A stretch of 64,000 nt of DNA from Sporodiniella umbellata (lineage: Eukaryota; Mucoromycota; Mucoromycetes; Mucorales; Rhizopodaceae): NCBI GenBank assembly GCA_025677835.1, contig JAIXMR010000059.1, positions 62,001-126,000 of the forward strand, written 5' to 3'. Position numbers and translations under genes: made by a program. The notes below the pieces were generated by a model that searched no databases, had not been told where the DNA came from, and worked only from the letters and a program-made list of their open reading frames with translations. Shown here piece after piece: positions 21,603 to 33,500 of this stretch. Numbering within the stretch: position 1 is the stretch's first letter; every line of letters begins with the position of its first letter.

Positions 21603-23384
21603 AGCTTTGATGGTTCTATAAAGTTTGATATTCAGCACTGCCCTAACGTTTCAGCTGAAAAGAGTACAGTCCAGAGAACAGCTAAAGAGATTACGACAGA
21701 AGAAGCAAAAGAAAGAAGACTACTGAGAAAAATCGATTGGCGAATTTTACCTTGGATCCTTATACTATACTTCTTGTCTATGGAGGATCGCGGGAACGTT
21801 GGGTTTGCAATGACTATGAACAGTTCTGTGAATCATACCTTACCAGATACCTCTGGACTTACAAATCGTCAAAACAATATTGGTCTTGGTCTGTTCTATG
21901 TTGCTTATATTGTATGTACAAAAGAAAAAAAAAAAAAAAAAAAAAAAAAAAAACAAAACAAATGGGGGATTATACAGTCTGACCATGTGTTTACAGATAT
22001 TTGAAGTACCGTCGAATTTACTTATGGCATATGTCAATCCTGCGTTTTGGCTCGGTCGTATTATAATTACTTGGGGGATAGTAACGGGATCTATGGCAGC
22101 CATATCACTTCCGTGGCATTTCTATCTTTTAAGGTTTCTATTGGTACAAGAAACAAACTTTTCGTTTACCTGAAAAACCTAATATTTGCAATTAGGGTCT
22201 TTTTGAAGCTGGATTTTGGCCAGGTAAGAAAAGTACACTAATAATAAAAATCTAGACTGATTTCTTTCTATTTTCATATAGGACTAAGTAATAAATACAA
22301 ATTTAATACAGCTTCCAACTGATTTTAATCAAACGTTTGTTATCTCTATAGCATATTATCTCACACTATGGTACAAGCCCGAAGAAATTTCTACCAGAAT
22401 AGGTGTAGCTTATTTAGCAGCCCCTCTCGCTGGCGGCATGGGCGGTCTCATCTCTGCAGGTGTACAGTTGATTGATACCAAAGGCCGACTTTATGGTTGG
22501 CAATGGCTGTTTTTAATCACGGGTGTTGTTTCGTTTATTTTAGGTGTAGCTACCCTTTTCTATCTTCCTTCGACTCCAGAAAAATCCAAAAAATTTTTGA
22601 CAGAAGAAGAAAGACTGCAGATAAAAAGCAGGCTAGCAACAGGGCATGTGGTTACCGAGAAAAAAACGATCAAGAAAGAACTGAAGCAGGCAATATACGA
22701 GTTACATAGTGTCAATGTATGGGCATTCAGTCTACTCTATTTTCCGCCGGTGATGGCAGCAACGTCACTAGGCTATTTTATTCCAAAAATTGTACAACAA
22801 ATAGGAAACTTTGATTCGATTGAAGTGAGCCTAATGAGTATACCACCATACTTTTTTGGAGGAGTTGTGGTTTACATTGTAACGCGGTGTAGTGACTATT
22901 ATGGTAGTCGTGGTTACTTTATGGTTAGCTGTTGTCTGGTTGCCTTTGTAGGATTCACCGTCCTTAGCTTTACAAACTCAACGGGTTCCCGCTACTTTGG
23001 ACTGATGTTAGTTTCAGGCGGAACGTACCCTACAGTACCACTGGTAAAGAGAAATACATACTCGTTTGAAACCTCTTTGACTTGTTTCGACTTTAGTGTA
23101 TGGCTTGGACTACCAACTCTTACGAAGACCCTGTTACCATAGCTTCAGTTACTGGTATTGTATCTTCCGTTGCAAATTTCAGCTCTTTAGTTGTTACGTT
23201 TGCTCTCTACTCTGGATGGCCAAGCGACGGGCCAAAGTATATAGGTTCAAACATGATTAATGGCGGGGCAATGCTACTTACTGCTTTGATAGCATTGCTT
23301 TTAAGATACCGCTTGGCTAAAATGAATCAAACAATTAGAGTTGAAGGGCCTATTGAAGGGAAAACGCGTCCTTATATTCTTTAA
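21600..23384 (+). CDS. MFS transporter, Dal5/allantoate-permease (anion:cation symporter) type, 490 aa
   Basis: Six exons: 21600-21911, 21997-22143, 22196-22223, 22282-22287, 22352-23043, 23097-23384 (1473 nt). Family blocks are RKIDWRILPWILILYFLSM followed by EDRGNVGFAM, then GLFYVAYIIFEVPSNLL, GLFEAGFWPGLTYYLTLWYK and GWQWLFLITG. About twelve hydrophobic segments are expected. The family imports allantoate, vitamins, nicotinate and similar anions; the substrate here is not predictable. The 6-nt exon GACTAA (22282-22287), flanked by ordinary introns of 58 and 64 nt, supplies Gly-Leu and part of Thr in the conserved PG.TYYL block. Skipping it keeps frame but deletes these residues. The 33-A tract touches the start codon. 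Confidence 0.9.
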
Positions 23385-26300
23385 ACACAATAGCAACATT
23401 AAAAAAAGAAAATGGTATTCGATACCCAATAACTTTATTAAAAATATTAAATTTGTAGCAGCATATAGCAACACACTACGATTATAGAATGTAAAAAAAA
23501 AAAAAAAAAAAAAAAAATACACGCAAGATTACAAAGTGTATCCAATTTTGATTTCAAGTTATTTGACAAACACCTTTTTGCTTTTAAAGGTTTCAGTTCA
23601 CAGTATTCAATGTAACACAACGTATTTGATGATCAACCAACAGGCTGAAACGTTATTAAAGCATGGTTTTTTTCGTAATGTTCTCGAAGCTTCCATTAAA
23701 AATATTCTGTACAGATAGGAGTCCATTATTATCCGACTTTCAAGTTACCAACAACAAAAAAAAAAAAAAAAAAAGGCTGACAAGAAAAACCCAATCTCCT
23801 TTTTTGAATGTGTCCATGATTTATATTAGAACATCTGGAGACTATTGGTTTTCATGTAACTCATATATGCTGTTGAGCACAAAAAAAAAAAAAAAAAAGG
23901 CGCGGAAAAAGCCTAAAAAGATACATCCACTTTTTTTTTTTGTTTCCGACTTGTTGAATTAGAACTTTTTTTCCAAAAGTAGTAAAACTATTAACCACAC
24001 GATAGCCAACACTAGTGAGATGTAAGCTTTGCTGACTCTTTGTGTTATTTCAAGTTGGATAAACAAGAGATGCTGTTCTTGTCAGTATCAGTCGTTAAAC
24101 AAATAAAAACGGTCCAAGTCAAAGTAAATCCGCAATCTCTTGTATGTTTTCAAATTGGTTTCTCTGTAGTAACGCCTCAACTTGTATCAGAGCTAACACT
24201 CATCAAAGATATGTCCTTGTTGAACTCTACAACTACCTTTCGAGAGAGATAGACTAGGGGTTAGCTTTTCCATAGACTATCCCGGTCTGAAAATATTAAA
24301 TTCAGATGGAATTTTTTTTGGCTTTGCCCGTACTTGCCAAAAAAAGAAACAAAAGAGCGCTTAGTTTACTATACATATCGATGCTGTTCAACCACTATCT
24401 ATCGGTATCTAACAAGGTCTGTTTAAATTCATAAACAACCACTCCCATTCTACAACGACACCCTCTACAATTAAAAGGACAATAGTAGCTGCAGAAACAG
24501 GATCGAAAAAAAAAAAAAAAAAAAAAAAAAAAAGCGTAAGGAGTGTTCCTTACACTTTCTGGAAAAAGTCGTTACTGTTCCTAGTGATCTTTAACTACAA
24601 AAGACCCATATCACTTAACGTGTGGTTTGTCTCCATAGCTGAGAATGACGGTAGGGATCATCAGTATTGGATTGTATAAACAAAAATATACGAGAAAAAG
24701 TAGAGTACTCGCGAAAGAAACTGGTGGATGATGAGTGAGAAGGATAGTCTCGTTTTGCTGAATTTGAAGTGTCTATATTTTAACAATAGATTTGGTGGCA
24801 CACACGTCTCCATTTCAGCCAAAAATATTGACTGCCCCAGGCTTTCGACGCCACCAAACGATACTGGGGTTCTTTTGGAAAAGAAACTCTGATGAGAGTA
24901 ATTTTTTTTTTTTTTTTCATGGAATTGAGTAGACTCTTTGTTTGATCCTCCAAGTTTTACGTGTTTTAATTTTGTTTTTTTTAAAAAAAAAAAGTTGACA
25001 AGATCTCGATTGGATAATAACCTCAGTCTTGATCGACACTAGCTTTGCTCATTAAAACTATTGTATTTTAACGAAAAAGTTAGAATGTTCTATCGGTACA
25101 TTTCTCGATCATTTCATTAATCGTTATAGTTGTACAGACGGGCACATTATCCAATGATAGATGACTAGCTAGTTTCAAAGATGCAGCTTTTACACGTAAT
25201 TTCATTTTTTTTTTTTTTTTCAAGGGAAAAAGTCAAAGCCAACTTATTTTGTGTATTGGCAAATGTTACTGACAGTACCTACCGTCTCCATAGGATATCG
25301 CTAGTACTAAAGAGTGTGTAGCCGTAGGTTACTAAACTGATATTTATTTGGTAAACGGTACACTAACTTTATTTGGTTTTTCAAAGATGCAATCGGGGGA
25401 ATAAATATTGAATAGCCGGATCATTTCTGACACTTGCCAAACTATTAGGCCAGACTAAAAATCCAAAGCTTTTTAATCTATATTTTTGAGTATTCTTGTT
25501 TGTTTTTGTATGTAAAAGTGTTTTTCAAGACCTTTAAAAAAAAAAAAAAAACCCCAGAAAAAGATTAAAAAATCTTAGTTTATTGTTATGACAGCCTCTT
25601 CTCCGCTCACTGGATCGTTTTGGATAGCTTTACCACAGTACAGGGTCGCCGTCGCAATTTATTTTCAAGGACCGTCCAAAATGATCATTTTCGTTTTAAC
25701 CCATTATGGTTTGCGATGCTGATCTTAGATGACGACAGGCCTTGAAGCAGTAGACAGGCTAGTGTATCACGATGATACATGTACGCGTTTGTTTGATTAC
25801 GTGCGCTTTTTGTTTTTGTTTTGGATAAAAACAGCATGGTAGACAGATATAAACAAAACCACGCTGCGCTTATGTTTTTTTTTTTTTTTTTTATCAAAGT
25901 CTGGATTTTATAGGATGGCCCTTGCAACCTAGTAGGTATCCGGTAAATGTCCGGTAATTTAGGATTGGGTCTCAGATGTTTTTGAGGTATTCGCGCTACA
26001 ACCTTAGTGGTGTGTTACCTAATTAGTCTAAGCTGGTACTGACGTGTAGGCCACTACTTAAAAGGACACTCTGCGTATGATGGCATGGCTTAGGAGGCTA
26101 AAAAGCTTGACACCAAAACCTACAATTGAAAATCTTTCAATAAGAGCTGCGCACACCATGCTAACTTGATATAATTTGATATCAAGTTCCCTAACCGCTT
26201 TCGAGCTAATCGTGTATGATGTATCTATTATTTATTTGTAGATCATCATCCATAAGAGGCTCAAATGCTCAGCAAAAACAAACTGAGTATCAGCAAGGTA

Positions 26301-26460
26301 GAGTAGCTCGTTCTACATAGTACGCTCAAAAAATGAGAAATGGGCGTGTACTTTTTGAGCAAGTCACACGCATTTTTTTTTTTTTTTTGTTATTATTATT
26401 ATTATTTTTTTTTTTTTCAGTATTTTTTGACTGTAATCTGAATACAACCACTATACAAAC
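23385..26460. other. Gene-poor region, about 3.1 kb
   Basis: No coding sequence was recognised on either strand. Many homopolymer tracts occur: A near 23491-23517, 23757-23774, 23882-23898 and 24507-24532; T near 24901-24917, 25206-25220, 25873-25892 and 26372-26388, plus TTA repeats at about 26390-26406. ORFs at 23536-23962, 24040-24252 and 25685-25927 have no motif. Two inverted repeats lie at 26163-26188 and 26324-26360. It could be eroded transposon DNA or a long regulatory interval. Confidence 0.5.
26163..26188. repeat. Perfect inverted repeat, 10-bp arms
   Basis: Arms AACTTGATAT and ATATCAAGTT separated by 6 bases (AATTTG), about 275 bases upstream of the NUP93-N start codon. Candidate protein-binding site or short hairpin. 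The function is unknown. Confidence 0.7.
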
Positions 26461-27170
26461 ATGTCCAATTTCGATGATACCTTAAAGCAGATATTAGCCA
26501 AGTCCCATTTAGTCAATAATCGAGTACTTGAAAAAAAGCTACCCACTATCGAAAGAGGCTTAGATCAGATTGACACACAAAGCAAACTTCTTTCAAACAA
26601 AACAAACACAGATGGGAAAGTGGAAGTTTCTAACGAGAAAGACACACGAGCGTAAAGCGATTGCGTGAACAGTGCAAGAAGAGAAGCTGACGTATTTTTT
26701 TTTTTTTTTTGAGATCAGACATTACTTCTTAGCGCAAGGAGGTGTTGACACGCAAGCGTTGATTAAAGAATTAGGAACGATTCATTTGGGAGCCTCGACA
26801 GAACATAGACAGCCTATAGTTGATACCGATATAGAGGTAAGCAGGACGATACTCAGGCCGATACTTATACGTATGGTAGGGCTACTTTCAGAGAAAAAAC
26901 ACACAGACAGTGATGGATTTGATACAAGATGGAAGAGAGCAGGTAAGCCCAGAGCTCTTTACGTAGAGAGTACTGAACAAGCAGCAGATAGTGAACGATA
27001 CAGCCAAAGCAGCCAAAAAGGACATTGACTCTGTTTGGACTAGTATGAATGTTGAGCTATCCTACAAACTAACTGAAACACGAAAACTCAATCTGTCAAT
27101 GGCCAAATTCGATCCTTCTCGAATAGTTAGTGCCGGCGTTTGGCAAGAGCAATATTTTCAAGAACAATGA
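26461..27170 (+). CDS. Stand-alone NUP93/NIC96 N-terminal-like protein, 184 aa
   Basis: Four exons: 26461-26651, 26719-26836, 26880-26942, 26988-27170 (555 nt, TGA at 27168). Residues about 10-45 (LVNNRVLEKKLPTIERGLDQ) match the coiled-coil start of Nic96/Nup93. The blocks AHYFLAQGGVDTQALIKEL and QPIVDTDIEGYFQRKN match the linker (DTDIEGYL motif) found in all Nic96 proteins. In Nic96 this N-terminal region tethers the Nsp1 channel complex and contacts Nup192/Nup188. Here the reading frame ends after about 184 residues and the large alpha-solenoid (normally about 600 more residues) is absent; the next gene begins 354 bases on. Either a truncated paralogue, a split nucleoporin or a decaying copy; the intact frame and splice sites argue against simple decay. 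Confidence 0.75.
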
Positions 27171-27374
27171 TTTGTTCTGTTTTTTTCTATTTTCTTTTTG
27201 GCGAGCGGATGTTTAATTACGAGTACTAAAATAAACATTTGCTAACCATATCTTCACTAAGACTTGAGACTTTTTTTTTTTTCGCATATCGAAAAATAAA
27301 ACTAAGAGAATAACAAGCAGGGAGTACAAAGGAAGTGTGATTTTTTTATTTTTTTTTATTATTATTATTATTAT

Positions 27375-27409
<35 letters not shown>

Positions 27410-27523
27410 GTCTTTGCGTAACCAATAGAAAATTGTAATTCATTTCATCCTATTTTCATATCTTTCTTTTTCTTTCTTTCTTTTGCCAAAGCCAACTTTA
27501 CATTCACACACCTTTCAGAAACT
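27171..27523. other. Intergenic region, 353 bp
   Basis: Between the NUP93-N gene and the histidine kinase. Dominated by an ATT trinucleotide run (about 27358-27377) followed by about 30 T residues (to about 27407). No gene was seen. Confidence 0.6.
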
Positions 27524-30500
27524 ATGTCCGTTTCGGGATCTATTGGATCCTGTATAGAATCAACAGGGCATAACCTTTTGGGCGGAAGTCTTCAAGTACC
27601 AAACTATCATTTTAAATCGACATCTACGCCGAGCTTAGCCCACGGAGAGAATGTGGACATAGTCTGTGGATATAGAATATCAGACAGACTACCTGTGATT
27701 GCTAAAATATCAGGGAACTCGCTGAGACTAGAGCGAGAATATTACGTTATAAAGAGACTCTATCAATTGACAGACAAAGAATCCTATATTGGTAGGCAAC
27801 CCAACGATAGAAATAGCAGCCCTAATAGAAGGAAATCGTGTGTATTGACTTGTTTATTTCTTTTAGTACGGCCACTAGATAACATTCACTTACCTACCGG
27901 GCTGACCATGGCGATTTATGCTGACGAAGGATATGATTATTTAAATATCCTAACAAGATGTCCATCTGACAAATCAGAAAAGCACGGTATCACAGCATTA
28001 AGAGATAGTCGTCCTCTCTCATTCAACTCAGGGCCTGTGTTTGACTTGGGAACCTTCTTGAGATTCGCCATCAAATGTATAGAGTGTTTGGAGTTCATAC
28101 ACAAAAACAACGTCGTTCATGGCGAAATTCGAATATCCTCTTTTCAGTGGTCTGGAGACGACACTACGCGTGTGAAACTATGGAATTTTGGCACTGGCTC
28201 TAAATCCTTTGAGGCTTATTTGACCAGCGAAGGGTGGCGTAAAACAGCTCAAAATAAGGAATTAGTGCACTCTCTAAAGGAAATATTGATCTTTATGAGT
28301 CCAGAGCAGATGGGAAGAACAAACTATTCAATTGATCATCGCTCTGATCTATACTCGCTTGGCATGGTCTTTTATGTCTTGTTAACTGGCAAAATACCTT
28401 TCGAGGGCGGGCCTTTGAAAACTTTAAATGCAATTGTAAGTAAAAAACTGCCACTGGTAAACGAGATACAGATGGATATACCTGAAGTGATTGGCCGTAT
28501 AGTCGAAAAAATGACGAGCAAGGTAAAACGCAATCATACTTTATGTATTTAGGGACTGACCTTTTTTTTTTTTTTTTTTTTTTTCGAAAACAAGTCACCT
28601 GGTGATCGATATAATAGTGCTTCTGGTGTAAAATCGGATTTGAAAGAATGTTTAAGAAGACTCAAGTTAACAGAGGAGACGACTAAAGAGGTAGGCATAG
28701 TCAGACATGGTCATTTACCAATCGTTGTTAGGTGATAGAGAACTTCAACTTGGGAGAAAAGGATGTGGCTGTTATTTTCACTCTGCCTAAAATGGTCTAT
28801 GGTCGCCAGCCTTTAATAGTCGAGATGAGCTATATCATCCAACATACTGTCAACTCGCTTCAGTCACAGTCAAAAAAAGAGCCTTCTCTAAGCTCAGGAT
28901 CAGCCGCCCCAACGATCACTAGCGCCAGTGACTTATTACATCATTACCAGAATACAGAAAGCACTATCACGGCCGATACAGATGCAGTCAGTTCAGAGTT
29001 ACCGAGCACTTTTGTTGGAGAAAAATCTACTGCGTCACCCAGCTTTTACAGCGGCAGCGATCGTTCGAATAATGCTGCCCGCTTAGCATCTCTCAAGCAG
29101 GGAGTCACTATAGTTTGCTTGTCAGGTCCAGGCGGTGTAGGAAAGTCTACGCTATTCAATTCTGTTCAACCCGTAGCTAGAAAAGAAGGGTAAACTATTA
29201 TTTATTTAGGGAAAAAGGCACAGCTAACCACATTGTTAGTTACGTTGCATCGGCAAAGTTCGATAACCGGCAAATGTCACCTTACAGCTGCATACTCAAA
29301 TCGCTTTCTCAAATCATGCAGCAAATATTGTCTGAATCTGAAGAAGACATTCATCGATTTTATGCACATTTAAAGCTACATCTTGGCGTACAGTTTTGTA
29401 AAATCGAATCGTTGGCTGAGCTTGTGCCCGAACTCAAGCCCTTACTGGATCCGCTGGATGACCACACCCCTGAAGAAGTGATTCACCTAGACAATGTGGA
29501 AAACCGTGTTCGATTTCACAACCTATTTGTCGAGGTATTCCGTGCTCTGTCCCAATGGCGCATGATTACACTTTTCCTGGACGATCTACACTTGGCAGAT
29601 GAGCCTTCGTCTGAAGTGATTGAAAGCATTATTAGCTCACGGGTCGATATCTTAATATTTTTAGCTTACCGGGATGAAGAGATGACACCCTCTTTAAACA
29701 AGCTCCTAAATAACGACATTGCTGTTTTCCATCATTTTCAAGTGCAACCGTTGGACATGGAATCCATTACAGATTACATCGTAGACACACTACATCAACC
29801 GTGTGATCTAGAGTCGCGAAGGCATGTCTCAGCCTTAGCAGAGGTGGTTTATAGGAAGACACGAGGAAACGTATTTTATGCTGGTCAGCTACTTACTGCC
29901 CTCGAAAAAAAGAAACTGATCTATTTCAATTGGGAAGAAAACAAATGGGATTATAGCCTGACAGATGTTGAGCAGCTTGTCAACAATCACAACGACTACG
30001 AAAATCAAAAAGAACTGGATATAGACTTTGTAATAAATCGTCTACGCGAGCTACCTACCTCAGGTCAACAGTTACTCAAATGGGCATCTTTTGTTGGCGA
30101 TACTTTCTCATGGAGTATTGTTCGACAACTTATCTCAGATTCAGATACAGAGACCGAGACTTCCACCACCCTATCTGGTTCTTCAAATCGAGATACAGAC
30201 TCTAATCGCTCTGAATCAGTTCACTCTGGATCCTTAAATCACTCTTTATATCAGTCCAGAGTTTCAAATAGAAGCAGCGGTATGTCTTCTAGAGACCCTA
30301 TGAATGGATTACAGGCTGCACTTCAGGAAGGTTATATTCTGCCTTTGGAAAGCGATGAATTCAAATGGTCACACGATAGATACTCACAGGCTGCTATGGC
30401 ACTGGCTGGTGAAGAAAGTAGAGAGTCTATCCATTTCAAAATCGCTAAATTTTCAGTTCAAGGTAAGTTTCTTGCAACTATTTCTATAAACACATAGAAA

Positions 30501-30553
30501 AGAAGCTTAATCGTTCTCGTCTCCTCCTCCTCCTCCTCCTCCTCCTCCCCCCT

Positions 30554-30599
<46 letters not shown>

Positions 30600-33500
30600 T
30601 GAGAGCGTAGATCGCTTTTCAATTGCAGATCACCTTTTGAAGTGTATGGACCTTGCATATCAATCGGAAGATAGATCATGTTATAGAGACGTATTTTACT
30701 ATGCTGGTGATAAAGCCAAAAGCTCAGGCGCACACAAAATGGCGCTCAATTATTATAAATCCGCTATCTCTCTCCTGGATGGGCAGTCTTGGGAGCCTGG
30801 ACATTATTTCCTGACACTCTCTTTATACACCAACGCAGTTTCACTCAGTTGGGTAGTTGGCGACCATGGGGAAACTGAGGAATACCTCAACGAAATCTTT
30901 AAGAATGCAAACAGTCCTGCAGATCGAGTTACGGCTTATCGTATACAGCATAAATATTTTTTCAGCCGACAAATGCACAAAGAAGGTGTAGAAGCACTAT
31001 ACAAATGCTTGAAAGAACTGGACATTCAAGATTTTAAATTTTCTTGTACACGGGAAGAGCTGGACAGAGAGTTTCAAGACGTTAGAAAGATGATTCAGTC
31101 TACAGAAATTGACACGATTGTCAAAACAAAGACCTGTAAGGACTCTAAGCTTAAGAGTATGATGGGAATATTGGAAGAGCTGTAAGTCTATTCTATTCTG
31201 TATAACATGTGCTTACTGTAGATGAATAGTTGTACAACGGCCTATTGGTTAGGGAACCAGACAGAAATGTTCTACTTGGCTACAATTATCGTTCGCACTT
31301 CACTTGAACATGGTATGTCTCCTTCTTCAGGTGTAGGTTTGGCCTACATGGGAATTGCTGCTGTTGATTTTTACAAATTGTTTGAATTTGGTGAAAAGCT
31401 TGGTATGGATGGCGTCATGATTTCAGAAAGATGCGGCAGTAATAGCGAAAAGGGCCGTACAAGCTTTCTATATGCTAGTTTCTTATTAGCATGGAAAAGC
31501 CATCAAAGGGAACAAGAACGGTGGTTTCGATCTGCATACCGACTCTCCTCTTCCTCGGGAGATCGAATCTATGCCGCTTTTTCACAAGTCAACATGGTCA
31601 CGTCTATGTTTTTTACTGGAGAAAACCTTTCGAATGTATTGGTTGAAGCTGAAACTTGCTACAAAGACATATACTCCTGGTCTTCGTCTACAGATAGCAC
31701 CATATTAATTATGTCTGTTATTCGAACGATCAAAGCCCTACAAGGACACACCTTTAATCACTCTCCACAGCTTATTTTTAACGGAGACGATGGATTCAAT
31801 GATGAGAACTTTGTTAGAGAAAGTTGCAAACCAAGCGAAAACCCATCTCTACCTATGAACTGGTATGATTCTTTCCGTATGCTCGCTTTGTTCATGTACG
31901 GTCATTACGAGTACGCAATATCCGTTGGGTACATGTGCACCCAGACTATTCATGACCACCCTGGACATAGAAATACCCGTATGGTACTCTATTTACATTC
32001 ATTAGCTATTGTTGATAAGCTTCGCTCAGAAGATTCGGATAAAGAGAGTAGAGATATGTATATACAACGTATAAAAGAAAACCAAGAGCTTTTGAGTACT
32101 TGGGTAGATCACTCCTCCGTCAACTTCAAAATGTGGCATACTTTAGTACAGGCTGAAGTATCCTCACTTGGAAAAAACAACTCTGAAACTATGGATTTAT
32201 ATGAAAAAGCAATAGACGAATCTAGAGAAGGAGGCTGGTTTTTGGAACTTTGTATATGCCATGAACTTGCAGGCTCATTCTATGCACGTTTGGGACTCAA
32301 AAACATAGCAAACGGCATCATAAAAAAAGCAATCAAACTATATATAAGTCATGGGTCTTATGGAAAAGTAAACCATCTATCGAACAAATTTAGTGAGCTG
32401 ATTGGCAACCTGGACGATGTTCGAACAGATACTCAAGACGCAGGAGTTCAAACAGACCCTTTTCCATTCTTGGGTCCTCAAAACTCTTGGAGCACATCTT
32501 CTCTCGGTCCTAATGTCGTTATAAACGAACCCGTTACGTCTGAAGTTATACCTCCTGTTACCACTGAGCAAACTTTAATGACCCTTGATATAGTAAGTTT
32601 TGTCTACTTTGATTAAAGAATATACTAATCCTCCCCTCTCTCTCTCTCTCTCTCTCTTTTTTTTTTTTTATCTCTATAGCTGGATTTAGAGTCTATCCTT
32701 AAGAGCTCACAAGTGATTTCATCTGAAGTGAAATTCGATCTTCTATTGAAGGCTATGATGACTATTATACTGGAAAACTCTGGAGCTGAATGTGGCGCAA
32801 TAATGGTCAAAGAAGACAAATATGGAATATATGCCTATGGTAGCCAGGAAGAGGGATCTATCACCTTTGAACCTCCACGACCAATCTCTGAAAAGGATAG
32901 TTTAATTTGTAGTCGTATTGTAAATCATACAATCAACACAAATGAAAGTCTGTTCATACACAACATCGATCAAGATACACGGTTTGCATTGGGGCCTTGG
33001 TACGAAAATACTCGCAACAAATCAGTCATCTGTATGCCAATCGTCTATAAGGCCACAATGGTTGGCTGTTTGTTTATTGAAGGCCCAGCAGGAATATTTA
33101 CGCAGCGTCACATTACAGTTCTAAGTTTGTTGTGTCAGCAAATGGGTATTTCTATATCAAACGCGTTCCTATTCAAATCTGTTCAGCGCGTCACTATGGC
33201 AAATATGCGCATGATTGAAATGCAAAAGAAGGCATTAGAGGATTCACGTAAGAGCAAAGAAGCTGCCGTACGAGCTACACGCCTACGAGAAATATTCTTG
33301 GCCAACATGAGTCATGAAATCCGGACACCTTTCTCTGGATTTTATGGTATGATTTCGCTTTTGGCTGATACGCAACTGGACAATGAGCAAATGGACTTGG
33401 TCAAAACAGCCAAGGAGTCTTGTGAAATTCTTTTACAGATCATCGATGATTTGCTGAATTTCTCAAAGCTCCAAGCAGGTAAAGTTTCATTGGATATATC

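Noticed and set aside
22288..22351. Single 128-nt intron in the MFS gene (no micro-exon)
   Set aside because: Frame is kept, but the conserved Gly-x-Thr before YYL would be lost and the intron would be twice the usual length; the two-intron model fits better.
29190..29239. Possible frameshift after the P-loop of the histidine kinase
   Set aside because: A normal 50-nt intron (GTAAAC...TTGTTAG) joins the frames exactly.
31182..31229. Acceptor at 31221 in the histidine kinase
   Set aside because: It gives an immediate stop; the AG at 31228-31229 keeps the frame.
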